Positions 43,327 through 52,248 are shown, counted from the stretch's first letter. The stretch: 64,000 nucleotides of DNA from Rhizobium tumorigenes (GCF_003240565.2 NZ_CP117255.1:3463501-3527500), one strand, 5' to 3'. A program made the numbers and translations. The notes: generated by a model not told the origin, from the letters alone.

Positions 43327-44415
43327 CTACACCGGCCGGCCGATCCTCACGATATGCTGGTCCCAGGCAACATCGCTACGGGCACCACCGAAAGTGCCGT
43401 CGTAGGAGGAGACTGCAAAGCCATGCGCCCCGGGCGCAATACCGGCGGCATTGTCGATGCTCTCGACTTTCAATACGACACCTGTGCGGCCGTCGAGTGT
43501 CACGGCTGTGCCGTTGACGGGCGAGGTAACGCCGACCAGATGTTCATGCCGGTTGACGGCAATGGCGCCGACATAGTTGCCGAGTGCCCGCGTCGTGTCG
43601 TCAGGCAGCGTCACGAACGTGAGATCCTCGCCCTTTGCGAAGTGACCGACGAGAGGCGGCAGCGAATTGCGCGGGCCCTCGTACTGGCAGGCAAACCAGA
43701 TCCTGCCACTGGCATCTATGTCCACGTGACGCGTCGACACCTGGGCATATTCCGCCGGCAGGCCATGTTTTTCGACCAGTGTCCCGGTGGTCGCGTCGAT
43801 CAGCGTCAGCGACGGTTCCATGTGGTCGAGATTGAGCTTCGTGCGGCCGAATTCCGGATGGGTCTCGATGCCACCGTTGGCAACGACGATGAGACGGCCG
43901 TCGTCCGACACCGTCATGTCGTGCGGCCCGGTGCCGAAGGTCTGGTATTCGCCAATGCGGGAGAACCGATTGCGGGCGTCGTAGAGGCCGATGACGCCGC
44001 GGTTGTTGTCGAAGTCGTTTTCGCTGGCATAGAGCAACCGGCCGTCCGGAGAAAATGTCCCATGGCCGTAGAAATGGCGCCCCTCAGCGGCGGCGATAAC
44101 GATCGGCTCGGCGTTGCCGAAAGGATCGAATATCATCGCGTATGTGCCGGGGCGGCGGGCAAAGGCTACGGTGTGGCCGGTCGCTTTCGAAAAGGCCATG
44201 CCGTGGGCGCGGGCGGGAAGGGCCACGCGATCGACGATCTCGCCGCGCTCGGTCACGGTCGCCACGGCAAAGGAGCCGTCGGCCGCGCGCATGCCGGATG
44301 CATAGACCGCATCGGCCCGCTCCAGCGCCATCAGCGCGCCCGGTCGCAGGCAGGCGAGGAAACCGATCCCGGCAGCCTTGACGAATTGTCGGCGATCGAT
44401 CAGCGCGCTGCGCAA
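43327..44415 (-). CDS. DUF1513 family protein (beta-propeller-like, Tat-exported)
   Basis: A 362-residue periplasmic protein. It starts with TTG at 44415, right after the stop of the upstream imelysin gene (TGA ggcc TTG) with CTGAGG upstream, giving a Tat signal (DRRQFVKAAG, then a hydrophobic segment to about residue 35). The mature part has repeated blade-like strands with DUF1513 marks (FYGHGTFSPDGRLLYASENDFDNNRGVIGLYDA, YQTFGTGPHDMTVSDDGRLIVVANGGIETHPEFGR, DHMEPSLTLID). It is the last gene of a four-gene locus with imelysins and a dihaem protein. In other proteobacteria DUF1513 sits in the same iron-linked loci; its molecular role is not known. Confidence 0.85.
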   Translation of the reverse strand: MRSALIDRRQFVKAAGIGFLACLRPGALMALERADAVYASGMRAADGSFAVATVTERGEIVDRVALPARAHGMAFSKATGHTVAFARRPGTYAMIFDPFGNAEPIVIAAAEGRHFYGHGTFSPDGRLLYASENDFDNNRGVIGLYDARNRFSRIGEYQTFGTGPHDMTVSDDGRLIVVANGGIETHPEFGRTKLNLDHMEPSLTLIDATTGTLVEKHGLPAEYAQVSTRHVDIDASGRIWFACQYEGPRNSLPPLVGHFAKGEDLTFVTLPDDTTRALGNYVGAIAVNRHEHLVGVTSPVNGTAVTLDGRTGVVLKVESIDNAAGIAPGAHGFAVSSYDGTFGGARSDVAWDQHIVRIGRPV

Positions 44416-44419
44416 GGCC

Positions 44420-45523
44420 TCAGTCTCCGTCGGCAAACGAAAAGCCGGCCGACAGACCGATGTCCACGCCATAGCCGTCGGAGAGATCGGTCGCCAGCAG
44501 GCGGGCTTCGGCAAGCAGCGTATCGATCTTGCCACGCTCAGAGGGGTCGGCGATTGCGGCTTCGATATCGGGATTGATCGAGCCTGCGGTGGCGATCAAC
44601 TGGCTCAGTCTCGTGTCTATCTTTGCAGCGATATCGTGTTTGCCCGGCGGCAGGAGATCGGTCATGCCAGCTTTCTGCCAGAGCGCCTGCAAGCCTTCGA
44701 GGTTGGCCTTCACCGAGGGCCAGGTGTTTCGGGAGCGCCAGTAGATGGCCATGTGCGGTCGGGCCGCCGCAGGGTCGCCCTTGTAGAAGGTCTCCAGCCG
44801 CTGGTCGCGGACGTTCTCAGCCCCATGGACAAGGATGCCGAGCAGCGCGGTGATGGCTTCCTTGTTGTCCATGAAATCGTCGCTGGTCTTGCCGGGTGTC
44901 TTCCAGGAGGCCTGTACGCCCTTCGGGTCGTCCCATTCGGCTGAAATATCGCCGGAGACCTCTTCGATATTGCCGGCGATGGCCGCACCATAGCGGCATC
45001 GGAAGCCGTTTTTATCGGTGGCAAGCGTCTCGGAGCCATTGCCATACAACACGTATTCCAGCGCAGTCAGGCTCTGCAGCGCGACGCTCTTGGCGGCAAC
45101 ACCGGCAACTGTGGTGTCCTTCTCGTCCGCCTTGGCGATAAGCGCCTGCACCTGCTTCATGCCGATGCCCTTGCGGTCGGGGTAAAACAGGATGTGCTCG
45201 AAGCGGTTCTTGTCGAGAACCGGGCCAACCTGGACAATCTCGATCATGGACCAGGCCGTGATGGTGTCGGCGAAGGCAGCTTTGGCGATCGTCTCCGCCT
45301 GCGCCGAGGAATTTTTGCAAAGACCTGTCATCGCGGTCGAAAGCGCATTTGAGGACGCGTGCATCCTTATGTAGCCGGGTCGGATAACGTCATCCACCGC
45401 CTTCTGCATGACGCCGGGGACAGCCGCGTCGTTCATGGGACCAGGCGCCGGCGTTTCTGCTTCGACCGGCATAGCAGCTGTTGTCAACAGCATGGCAGCA
45501 GCTAGAAATTTCCAAGGGCGCAT
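44420..45523 (-). CDS. Imelysin-family periplasmic protein (second copy)
   Basis: A 367-residue exported protein of the imelysin-like (peptidase M75/EfeO-related) family. The signal peptide ends near residue 23 (MPVEAETP). Two helical bundles follow; the helix segments LTALEYVLYGNGS and ALLGILVHGAENVRDQRLE match the family. Where the first copy in this locus has the metal-site GxHxxE, this one lacks the motif, so its ligand set must differ. It starts at ATG 45523 in a TGATG overlap with the upstream gene, and is followed in 4 bases by DUF1513. Confidence 0.85.
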   Translation of the reverse strand: MRPWKFLAAAMLLTTAAMPVEAETPAPGPMNDAAVPGVMQKAVDDVIRPGYIRMHASSNALSTAMTGLCKNSSAQAETIAKAAFADTITAWSMIEIVQVGPVLDKNRFEHILFYPDRKGIGMKQVQALIAKADEKDTTVAGVAAKSVALQSLTALEYVLYGNGSETLATDKNGFRCRYGAAIAGNIEEVSGDISAEWDDPKGVQASWKTPGKTSDDFMDNKEAITALLGILVHGAENVRDQRLETFYKGDPAAARPHMAIYWRSRNTWPSVKANLEGLQALWQKAGMTDLLPPGKHDIAAKIDTRLSQLIATAGSINPDIEAAIADPSERGKIDTLLAEARLLATDLSDGYGVDIGLSAGFSFADGD

Positions 45524-47064
45524 CACAGGGACTCCACAAAGGTGATCAGGGCTTGCCTATCGTCTTTCGACAGGGATGCAAATGCGTCGCGCGCTTTTGT
45601 CGCCTCGCCGCCATGCCAGAGTACGGCTTCGGTCAGGCTGCGCGCCCGCCCGTCGTGCAGGAAGAAGGTATGGCCGCTAACGGTTTTTGTCAGGCCGATA
45701 CCCCACAGCGGCGGAGTGCGCCAGTCCGTGCCGCTCGCCACGCCGACCGGTTGACCATCGGCCAGACCGTCCCCCATGTCGTGGAGGAGAAAATCGGAAT
45801 AGGGCCAGATCAACTGGAAGGACTGCGCCTCGGTGCCAGCATCGCTGCGGGTGACGAATTTCGGCGTGTGGCAGGCAATGCAGCCGGATTGGTAGAACAT
45901 CTCCTTGCCGTGCAGCACGGTCGGATCGCTCGGCTTGCGGCGCGCCGGCACGGCGAGGTTCTCGGAATAGAACGTCATGAGATCGAGCACCGCCTCCGGC
46001 GCTTCCGTCGGGCCGAGCCGCTTTTGCACACCGTTCGGCATGGCCAGACATTGCGGCTCCCGGGCCGTGCAATCGCCATAGGCGTTCGGCCTGTCGGGGT
46101 TGGAGATGCCGATATCGCCTTCGAGGGCAGCCGAGGACTGGTCGCGCACCGTCGCATTTTGCGCCTTCCAGCCGAAGCGTCCGAGCGCAAGCTTGCCGGT
46201 CCTGTTGTCGCGCGCAATCGCCGCCTTGCCCGCAATGCCGTCATGGTCGCGATCGTCGGGGTCCGCATGCGCCAGGATATCGGCATCGGGAATGGCCTCG
46301 ATCAGCCCAAGCCCGAGCATGGCCGGGGCGACGCGCGCCGAAAGCGTTGTGTCCGGCCCGAGCGGGCCATAGGCGAGATCGGTGGCGGAATAGCGCGGCT
46401 GGCGCAGCGATACCGTCTCGCCACCTGCCAGGGTGACGGTATGTTCGGTGTAGGCGACAGCGACCTGGCCCTCGCCGGCAAGCCCCGGCACTGCAGTGTC
46501 CTGAAGCTGGGTGCCATAGGTCGCGTCGGGAAAGTTGACGACCCGGGTGTCCGTCACGGCCTCGCGCTCCTCGGCCGTTCTTGCCGGTCGCGCCAGCCTG
46601 AGGAACATGGTAGCCGCTCGGCCCGAGGATTCCGGCGGATGGCCACGGCCGTCGTTGATATGACAGCTTTGGCAGGAGCGGGCATTGAACAGCGGCCCAA
46701 GTCCATCGGTCGCCTGTGTCGATGACGGCGACGAGACCCAGAGCTGGCGGAAAAGAGAATTACCGAGATGAAAATCGAGCCCGCGTGCCGGATCGAGATT
46801 GGTTGGAGGCTGCGAGAAGGCCTGCGTGTTGACGGCAGCAGTCGACGTTCCGGCGCCGCTTTCCATCGTCTCGTAGGTCTCTGCCCGGGAGAAGTCCGTC
46901 GTCGGGCGGGTCACGGCCTGCACGCGCTTCAATTGCGCCGGCGTCAGGTCGGTGCGGACCGCAGGTGCATCGATCCCGTCGGCAGCCACCGGCAATCCGC
47001 TGCAGCCAAGCGCAGCAGCCAGCAGTGCGAGGGTGAAAATGCGACGGCCAGGATGGTCTGTCAT
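45523..47064 (-). CDS. Dihaem c-type cytochrome, DUF1111 (thiol oxidoreductase-like) family
   Basis: A 513-residue exported cytochrome with two CxxCH haem sites: CQSCH at residues 131-135 and CIACH at 395-399. The DUF1111 marks are DGLGPLFNARSCQSCHINDGRG, FGWKAQNATVRDQSSAALEGDIGISNPD and SGCIACHTPKF. The N-terminal signal ends near residue 21-29 and a possible lipid-modified Cys21 is present. The family resembles MauG/cytochrome-c-peroxidase proteins, and a thiol oxidase role has been suggested but not shown. It sits between two imelysins, starts at ATG 47064 (weak ribosome site) and overlaps the next gene at TGATG. Confidence 0.87.
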   Translation of the reverse strand: MTDHPGRRIFTLALLAAALGCSGLPVAADGIDAPAVRTDLTPAQLKRVQAVTRPTTDFSRAETYETMESGAGTSTAAVNTQAFSQPPTNLDPARGLDFHLGNSLFRQLWVSSPSSTQATDGLGPLFNARSCQSCHINDGRGHPPESSGRAATMFLRLARPARTAEEREAVTDTRVVNFPDATYGTQLQDTAVPGLAGEGQVAVAYTEHTVTLAGGETVSLRQPRYSATDLAYGPLGPDTTLSARVAPAMLGLGLIEAIPDADILAHADPDDRDHDGIAGKAAIARDNRTGKLALGRFGWKAQNATVRDQSSAALEGDIGISNPDRPNAYGDCTAREPQCLAMPNGVQKRLGPTEAPEAVLDLMTFYSENLAVPARRKPSDPTVLHGKEMFYQSGCIACHTPKFVTRSDAGTEAQSFQLIWPYSDFLLHDMGDGLADGQPVGVASGTDWRTPPLWGIGLTKTVSGHTFFLHDGRARSLTEAVLWHGGEATKARDAFASLSKDDRQALITFVESL

Positions 47065-47107
47065 ATTGGACGAAAGGGCGGCGGTATTGTGCCGCCGCCC
47101 TCCTTCA

Positions 47108-48382
47108 TCACTTCTTGAAGACGGAGCCGGGGTTGTCGAGGCTGTCAGAACCTTCGAGCTTGACCGTCCCGACGTCGAGCGCAGCGATAACCCGCTGGAT
47201 GCTCTTGGTCTGGTCCAGCAATCCGTCGATGACGCTCTGCACAACGGCGTTGCCCTTGGCGTTGCCTTCGCCGATCATCTGGTCGTACTTCTCGACGGTC
47301 TCGCCGCGCTTGACCATCACATCGGACGCCTTCTGGGTGAGGGCGAACTTGGCCATCATTTCCTTGTCGACGGCCTTGTCCTTCTCGGCCACCAGTTCGT
47401 GCAGCGAGGGGCCTTTCATCTTGGTACCGTCGATGCGCGTGTAGTTGCCGGTGTAGGCCGATTGAATGCCGACAATGTCGTTGTTGTAGGTGTTGTAGGT
47501 ATTGTCGGAGAAGCAATCATGCTCCTGCTCCGGGTCGTGCAGCAGCAGGCCGAGCTTCATGCGTTCGCCGGCCAGCTCGCCATAGGAGAGCGAGCCCATG
47601 CCGGTCAGGATGGCAACGATACCGGCCTTCGGGTCCTTCTCGTCTTCCTTGGCGGCAGCACCATCAGGCGCCCAGTCGTCGGTCATGGTCTGCAGGTCGG
47701 CCACCAGCTTGGTCGATGCCGACTTCAGGTACTCGGCACGGCGATCGCAATTGCCGCCGGTGCAGTTCTTCACGTCGTAGTCCGTGGCCGGACGCTCACC
47801 AGCGCCCGGGCCGGTGCCGTGCAGGTCCTGGCCCCACAGCAGAAATTCGATGGCGTGGTAGCCGGTGCCGACATTCGCGTCGACCTTGCCTGCGCTGTTC
47901 AGCGAGGTGATGAACTCAGGCGTCAGATGCGACGCGTCGACGTCCTTGCCATCGATCTTGATCGTCTTGTTGGCGATGACGTTGGCGACATAAAGGGCAT
48001 TTTCGTCGCTTTCCGTGCCGTAGGACTTGTCGACATAGTCGATCAGGCCTTCGTCCAGCGGCCAGGAGTTTACATCGCCTTCCCAGTCATCGACGATCTT
48101 GTTGCCGAAGCGGTAGACTTCCGACTGCGAATAGGGAACGCGGGCCTTGATCCAGGCAGCGCGGGCAGCGTCGAGCGTCTTCTTGCTCGGCGTCGCGATC
48201 AGGGCATCGATGGCCTTGTCGAGCGTCTTTGCCAGCGTCAGCGAATCCTCGTACTTCGCATGGGCAACGTCTGCATAATGCTTGACGATGGCAGCCTCAT
48301 CCACCGCAGCGCGGGCTGGAAGTGCGTAGGCGGTCATGGAGGTGGCGGCGAGCGCCAGGGCGGCGTAAAATCTGATTTTCAA
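47108..48382 (-). CDS. Imelysin-family iron-regulated protein (IrpA-like)
   Basis: A 424-residue periplasmic protein with signal peptide (to about residue 26). The imelysin metal site GYHAIEF, with GxHxxE at residues 174-179, is present, followed by LLWGQDLHGTGPGAGERPATDY. The C-terminal helical part (LSYGELAGERMKLGLLLHDPEQEHDCFSDNTY) is also characteristic of IrpA-like proteins, which are iron-regulated in several bacteria. It is the first gene of the four-gene locus; the 211-bp region upstream (shared with the divergent HPP gene) holds a 5-bp inverted repeat CAAAC-N6-GTTTG (48462-48477) but no clear Irr or Fur/RirA box. Confidence 0.9.
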   Translation of the reverse strand: MKIRFYAALALAATSMTAYALPARAAVDEAAIVKHYADVAHAKYEDSLTLAKTLDKAIDALIATPSKKTLDAARAAWIKARVPYSQSEVYRFGNKIVDDWEGDVNSWPLDEGLIDYVDKSYGTESDENALYVANVIANKTIKIDGKDVDASHLTPEFITSLNSAGKVDANVGTGYHAIEFLLWGQDLHGTGPGAGERPATDYDVKNCTGGNCDRRAEYLKSASTKLVADLQTMTDDWAPDGAAAKEDEKDPKAGIVAILTGMGSLSYGELAGERMKLGLLLHDPEQEHDCFSDNTYNTYNNDIVGIQSAYTGNYTRIDGTKMKGPSLHELVAEKDKAVDKEMMAKFALTQKASDVMVKRGETVEKYDQMIGEGNAKGNAVVQSVIDGLLDQTKSIQRVIAALDVGTVKLEGSDSLDNPGSVFKK

Positions 48383-48593
48383 TATCGTAATCCTCTACAG
48401 CGACTGTCTGCGCCATCGGAAACTGGGGCGATGGTTTCATGGCCGAAAAATAAAGTGGTGTCAAACGCTCTAGTTTGGAATGAATTTAAGCACTGCCTGT
48501 CCTTAGGATGTCCGAAATGCGAAATGCCTTTGCTTGCAAAGCACGGCGTTGCGGCGCAAAACGCTGCCCAAACCGAAACTTTAGAAGTTCGCC

Positions 48594-49100
48594 ATGATCC
48601 ATCGGCATTTAAGACACTTCATTCACCGCCACGAGCCCAGGGGCCACTGGCATGGGCAGTTAAAGGCCGGTATCGGCGCCTGCGTCGGCATGCTTGCCGT
48701 CGGGGCGTTGGCGATCATGACGGGAATTCCGCTGCTGATCGCACCGTTCGGCGCCACGGCCGTGCTGATATTCGGACAGCCGAAGAGCCCGCTGGCACAG
48801 CCTGCCAATGTGTTCGGCGGCTATCTCATTGCCGCCGCCATCGGCACCCTCGCCATGGCCGTTGCGCCCGGCCTCTGGTGGACGGCGGCCATCGCTGTGG
48901 GCGTAGCGATCGGAGCCATGCAATTGCTCCGCGTCACCCATCCGCCGGCCGGCGCGGTGCCATTGGTGGCCTTCGCCTCCCACCTGTCGGCGGGTCTGTT
49001 ATTCACTGTCGTCGTGGTCGGCGCGCTGGCATTGATCGCCATTGCCGTTCTGCATCATGCCATCCCGCCGAAACATCAATATCCGCTAAGGGTGGATTAA
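48594..49100 (+). CDS. HPP family integral membrane protein
   Basis: A 168-residue inner-membrane protein with four hydrophobic helices and the family sequence THPPAGAVPLVAF (about residues 121-133) after FGATAVLIFGQPKSPLAQPANVFGGY. HPP proteins occur in bacteria and plants; some plant relatives transport nitrite, but bacterial roles are not established. The His-rich start (IHRHLRHFIHRHEPRGHWHG) could bind metal. It is divergent from the imelysin locus and converges head-to-tail with the RsmB-family gene, whose stop is 1 base away. Confidence 0.87.
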   Translation: MIHRHLRHFIHRHEPRGHWHGQLKAGIGACVGMLAVGALAIMTGIPLLIAPFGATAVLIFGQPKSPLAQPANVFGGYLIAAAIGTLAMAVAPGLWWTAAIAVGVAIGAMQLLRVTHPPAGAVPLVAFASHLSAGLLFTVVVVGALALIAIAVLHHAIPPKHQYPLRVD

Positions 49101-49101
49101 A

Positions 49102-50391
49102 TTACGGATTGCGACGCATCCGGCAGAAGAAAAAGCCGTCTGTATCGGTGGATGCCGGCGTCAGAGTGATCGTCTTGCCATCCGACGAGCGCGGCTGTTG
49201 TGCGTCCGCACCGAACAGCGCTGCCCACGAGCTCAGGGACTCGATGATTTCGAATTGCGGATTGTCGGTGGTAAAACGCAGCACCTGTGCCTCGTTTTCT
49301 TCCGGAAGAACCGAGCAGGTCACGTAAATAAGGATGCCGCCCGGCCGGACATATTCGGATGCCTGCAACAGGGCGTCGTGCTGCTGCCCGATGCGCTCGT
49401 CGAGGTTCTTCTGAGTCAACCGCCATTTGGTATCGGGGCGACGTCGCCAGGTCCCGGTCCCGGTGCAGGGAGCATCGACCAAAACCTTGTCGAAGCGACC
49501 GACGAGCCCCGCAAGACTGGTCTTGTCGTCATGCACCTGAACGTTGCGGGTGCCTGCGCGCTTGAGACGCTCGATGATGGGCGCCAGTCGCTTCCGATCG
49601 GAGTCGTAGGCATGCACCTGGCCCTTGTTGTTCATCGCCGCAGCCATGGCCAGCGTCTTGCCGCCGCCACCGGCGCAATAGTCGAGAACCTGGTCGCCTT
49701 CCGCCGGCATGACCAGATCGGCCACGATTTGCGAGCCTTCGTCCTGGACTTCGAACCAACCCTTCTGGAACGAAAGCTCGGCCGTAACGTTGGGAAGACG
49801 GGAAGCACCTTCGCCTGCGGCAATGCGGATACCGTATCGAGCGATTTTGGCGGGGTGGGCGCCCACCCGTTCAAGCGCCTTGGTAGCCTTTTCCCGGGAA
49901 GACTTTAGTGCATTGGCGCGAAGATCGAGCGTGGGACGCTCGGCCAGCGATTTTGCCTCGGCCAGCCAGTCGGAACCAAATGCCGTTTCGAACGACGCCT
50001 GCGTCCATTCTGGGATGTCACCCTGGATATAGCCTTCCGCATCGGCTAGCGAGCGGCTTGTAAATGCGGCGACCGAGGCATCGCTCAGCGGTTCAGGCGC
50101 AAATCGGTCGCCTTCTGTTTCCGCTGCCAGGCTTTCGTGTGTAACACTCCATTGGCGAAACAGCACGGCATGGGCAAGAGCGGCAGGGCCGTCATCGTCC
50201 ATAAGGTAGGCATGGGATAGACGCATGCGAAGCGCGTCGTAGACGATATTTCCGATTGCAGCCCGATCGCCCGATCCGGCGAAACGGTGACCCAATCCCC
50301 AGTCCTTCAGCGCGTCGGCGACAGGTCGCTTGCGGGCCTCGATGTCGGCAAGGATCTCAATGGCCCCTTGAAGCCGGCCGCCCAGACGCAT
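49102..50391 (-). CDS. RsmB/NOP-family RNA m5C methyltransferase
   Basis: A 429-residue S-adenosylmethionine-dependent RNA cytosine-5 methyltransferase. The SAM loop DYCAGGGGKTLAMAAAM lies at about residues 235-251. The two catalytic Cys are in motif IV DAPCTGTGTWRRRPD and motif VI YVTCSVLPEEN. The N-terminal helical domain (about 1-140) replaces the NusB-like domain of E. coli RsmB. It is the alphaproteobacterial version, so the target base in rRNA is not certain. ATG 50391 has a GGGAGAAG site; an upstream TTG-like start is unneeded. Confidence 0.9.
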   Translation of the reverse strand: MRLGGRLQGAIEILADIEARKRPVADALKDWGLGHRFAGSGDRAAIGNIVYDALRMRLSHAYLMDDDGPAALAHAVLFRQWSVTHESLAAETEGDRFAPEPLSDASVAAFTSRSLADAEGYIQGDIPEWTQASFETAFGSDWLAEAKSLAERPTLDLRANALKSSREKATKALERVGAHPAKIARYGIRIAAGEGASRLPNVTAELSFQKGWFEVQDEGSQIVADLVMPAEGDQVLDYCAGGGGKTLAMAAAMNNKGQVHAYDSDRKRLAPIIERLKRAGTRNVQVHDDKTSLAGLVGRFDKVLVDAPCTGTGTWRRRPDTKWRLTQKNLDERIGQQHDALLQASEYVRPGGILIYVTCSVLPEENEAQVLRFTTDNPQFEIIESLSSWAALFGADAQQPRSSDGKTITLTPASTDTDGFFFCRMRRNP

Positions 50392-50520
50392 GTACTCTTC
50401 TCCCGGATGTCTCGGTCCCCGTGACGTACTCGACCATCGTCGGGTTGCCAGCAAGGGGATGTCTCAAGCGGCTAGGTAGCCGCGATTGACGCGGAGAGCA
50501 AGCTTTGGCGCAGATACGTC

Positions 50521-50883
50521 TCAGGTGACAACCGAATAGCAGATGCTGGCGGTGCCCGAAGCAACCATGCCGATGTCCTGTGCGGCAGCGCGGGAGAGGT
50601 CGAGGACCCGTCCCCGGATGAACGGACCGCGATCGTTGACGCGGACGACAACCGTCTTGCCGTTGTTCTTGTTGGTAACGCGGATACGCGTTCCGAAGGC
50701 CAGCGAGCGATGGGCAGCGGTCAGCGTCGAAGCATTCATACGTTCGCCAGAAGCGGTCTTGGAATGTGCTGCATACCAGGATGCGCCTCCACAGCCCGTT
50801 GCTGCTGATGCTGTAATAGGATTGATAACAACGCAAGCTGATATAGTTGCGGCGATCGCTATAATGCGGGAGATAATATTCAA
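50521..50883 (-). CDS. RlpA-like double-psi beta-barrel septal lytic transglycosylase/secreted protein
   Basis: A 120-residue exported protein. A signal peptide (about residues 1-27) is followed by the RlpA domain: GGASWYAAHSKTASGERMNASTLTAAHRSLAFGTRIRVTNKNNGKTVVVRVNDRGPFIRGRVLDLSRAAAQDIGM, including the Asp of RVNDRGPF. In Pseudomonas RlpA cleaves peptidoglycan strands lacking stem peptides at the septum. It has no SPOR domain, so septum targeting may differ. The start is TTG at 50883 with GAGGGT ten bases upstream; no ATG gives a signal peptide. Its upstream region is the 490-bp gene-free segment. Confidence 0.87.
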   Translation of the reverse strand: MNIISRIIAIAATISACVVINPITASAATGCGGASWYAAHSKTASGERMNASTLTAAHRSLAFGTRIRVTNKNNGKTVVVRVNDRGPFIRGRVLDLSRAAAQDIGMVASGTASICYSVVT

Positions 50884-51252
50884 AACAGATTTACCCTCGA
50901 CGTTGTTGAGCGCCGTGCTTGAACGACGAGGGGCTTAAATCCGGCGAAAAATGGCGAAAAAGTGCCGCCGTCGATCACGGAGTATTACATTGCGTAACAT
51001 TCGTTGTGAAGCCGACAAAGGAAGATCTGAATCAAATTGTTTGGTTTGTGGAAAAAAATGAATGAAATCAGGGAGAAATCAGACGATTATTCTGCCGGCT
51101 CAGGTGCGGGCAGGGAGATCACGATATTTCTGAAATTTCTTTTGCGCGAGCGTCATATTCGTTGCCTTAGTTGCGCAAATTTAGAGGCCGTTAACCGTTG
51201 CTATCAGCACTTTTCATCCACAAAAGCTTCTAAGTAGGAAAATTCAACCCTT

Positions 51253-51270
51253 TGGATCGCATGCGATCCA
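51253..51270. repeat. Perfect 18-bp palindrome
   Basis: TGGATCGCATGCGATCCA reads the same on both strands. It lies in the gene-free segment, about 105 bases past the end of the SDR gene. No T-run follows on either strand, so it is a candidate protein-binding site or RNA hairpin rather than a terminator. Confidence 0.8.
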
Positions 51271-51338
51271 TGACTTTTCCAGCGATGTCGGGTGCGTTGC
51301 GCTTGGGAGAAAATGCGGGTCTCGTCAATCATGACGCG

Positions 51339-51370
51339 AAAAAAAGCATTCGCTCGCCCATGGGCGAACG
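51339..51370 (-). terminator. Rho-independent terminator of the GST-queG-SDR operon
   Basis: On the minus strand the stem CGTTCGCC/GGCGAGCG (51351-51370, CATG loop, one G-U pair) is followed by AATGC and a run of seven T (51339-51345), directly past the SDR stop. Confidence 0.8.
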
Positions 51371-51375
51371 CGGAT

Positions 51376-52248
51376 TCAGCCGCGCCAACGACCAGATGAC
51401 CAGAGTTCGGCAAGCGATGCGCGGTACTCGGGATGGCTGAAGTGGAAGTCCAGCGCCTTCAGCCGGCCATTCGATACACGCTTGTTCTCGCCATAGAAGG
51501 ACCTCGCCATGGGGGATAGTTCGGCCGTCTCGAACGGTGTTTCCGGCGGCGGGGCAATGCCCATGAGCTTTGCCGCTTCCGCCACGATGTCCTGCGGTGG
51601 GGCGGGTTCGTCGTCGGTGACATTGAAGATGCCGCCAATGCCGCGATCTGCGAGGAAACGGCTGGCGGCGCCGATGTCTTCAACGCGGATGCGATTGAAT
51701 ACCTGGCCCGGTTTCACGAGCCTGCGCGCCGTGCCCTTTTCGAGATTGCAAAAGGCGTTGCGGCCTGGACCATAGATACCGGAGAGCCGCAGCACGGCTG
51801 TCGGCACCCCGAGTTTGTCGCCGATGGACATCCATCCGTCCTCGGCAGCCACCCGCTCGACGGATCGGTCGGACACCGGCCTTATCGACGTATCCTCGTC
51901 GATCCATGCACCCTTGTGGTCACCATAGACGCCGACGGTCGAAAGGTAGCCGATCCATTGCAGGTCGGGCATCAGCGTCGCGATGCGCTCGCCCGCCAGC
52001 CGAATCAGTGGATCCCCCGCCTGCCCGGGCGCAATCGACTGCACGAGGTGTGTCGTCTTCCTCATTTCGTCGAGAAGGCGCGGGTCCAGCATTTCGCCGT
52101 CGAACAACAGGCCCGAAATGCCTTGCCGTTCAAGGCCCAAGCGCTTTTCCTCTGTGCGTGTCGTACCGACGACGGTGTTTTGCGGGCCCGAAAAACTTTT
52201 GGCGATGGCTGTGCCGGAATAGCCGCAGCCGAAAATCATTGTGTGCAT
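51376..52248 (-). CDS. NAD-dependent epimerase/dehydratase (SDR-family) protein
   Basis: A 290-residue extended short-chain dehydrogenase-like protein. The cofactor loop FGCGYSGTAIAKSF (GxxGxxG variant, residues about 6-19) opens the Rossmann fold; LSTVGVYGDHKGAWIDE, LRLSGIYGPGRNAFCN and IRVEDIGAA match the YeeZ-like group. The Tyr-Lys catalytic pair of SDR enzymes is not clearly present (VGVYGDHKG), so catalysis is uncertain. The ATG at 52248 lies inside the end of queG, overlapping it by 13 bases. It is the third gene of a GST-queG-SDR operon seen widely in Rhizobiales. Confidence 0.87.
   Translation of the reverse strand: MHTMIFGCGYSGTAIAKSFSGPQNTVVGTTRTEEKRLGLERQGISGLLFDGEMLDPRLLDEMRKTTHLVQSIAPGQAGDPLIRLAGERIATLMPDLQWIGYLSTVGVYGDHKGAWIDEDTSIRPVSDRSVERVAAEDGWMSIGDKLGVPTAVLRLSGIYGPGRNAFCNLEKGTARRLVKPGQVFNRIRVEDIGAASRFLADRGIGGIFNVTDDEPAPPQDIVAEAAKLMGIAPPPETPFETAELSPMARSFYGENKRVSNGRLKALDFHFSHPEYRASLAELWSSGRWRG

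Larger units (their letters stand above)
50884..51375. other. Gene-free segment of about 490 bp between rlpA-like gene and the SDR gene
   Basis: This stretch is visibly richer in A and T than the rest, notably 50940-51240. I find no convincing reading frame; a TTG-initiated 66-codon frame at 51037 has no ribosome site and no family-like sequence. It holds the promoter of the rlpA-like gene, an 18-bp palindrome (51253-51270) and the terminator of the SDR operon (51339-51370). An uncharacterised small RNA is possible. Confidence 0.6.

Noticed and set aside
48474-48490. ICE-like site TTTGGAA-TGA-ATTTAAG upstream of the imelysin locus
   Set aside because: The right arm matches the Irr consensus at only 4 of 7 positions, too weak to call.
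46952-49327. Very long plus-strand open frame (791 codons)
   Set aside because: It runs antisense through the dihaem and imelysin genes and through HPP in the wrong frame; high GC third positions keep antisense frames open here.
51037-51237. 66-codon TTG-initiated frame in the gene-free segment
   Set aside because: No ribosome site, no family resemblance, and a rare start codon.
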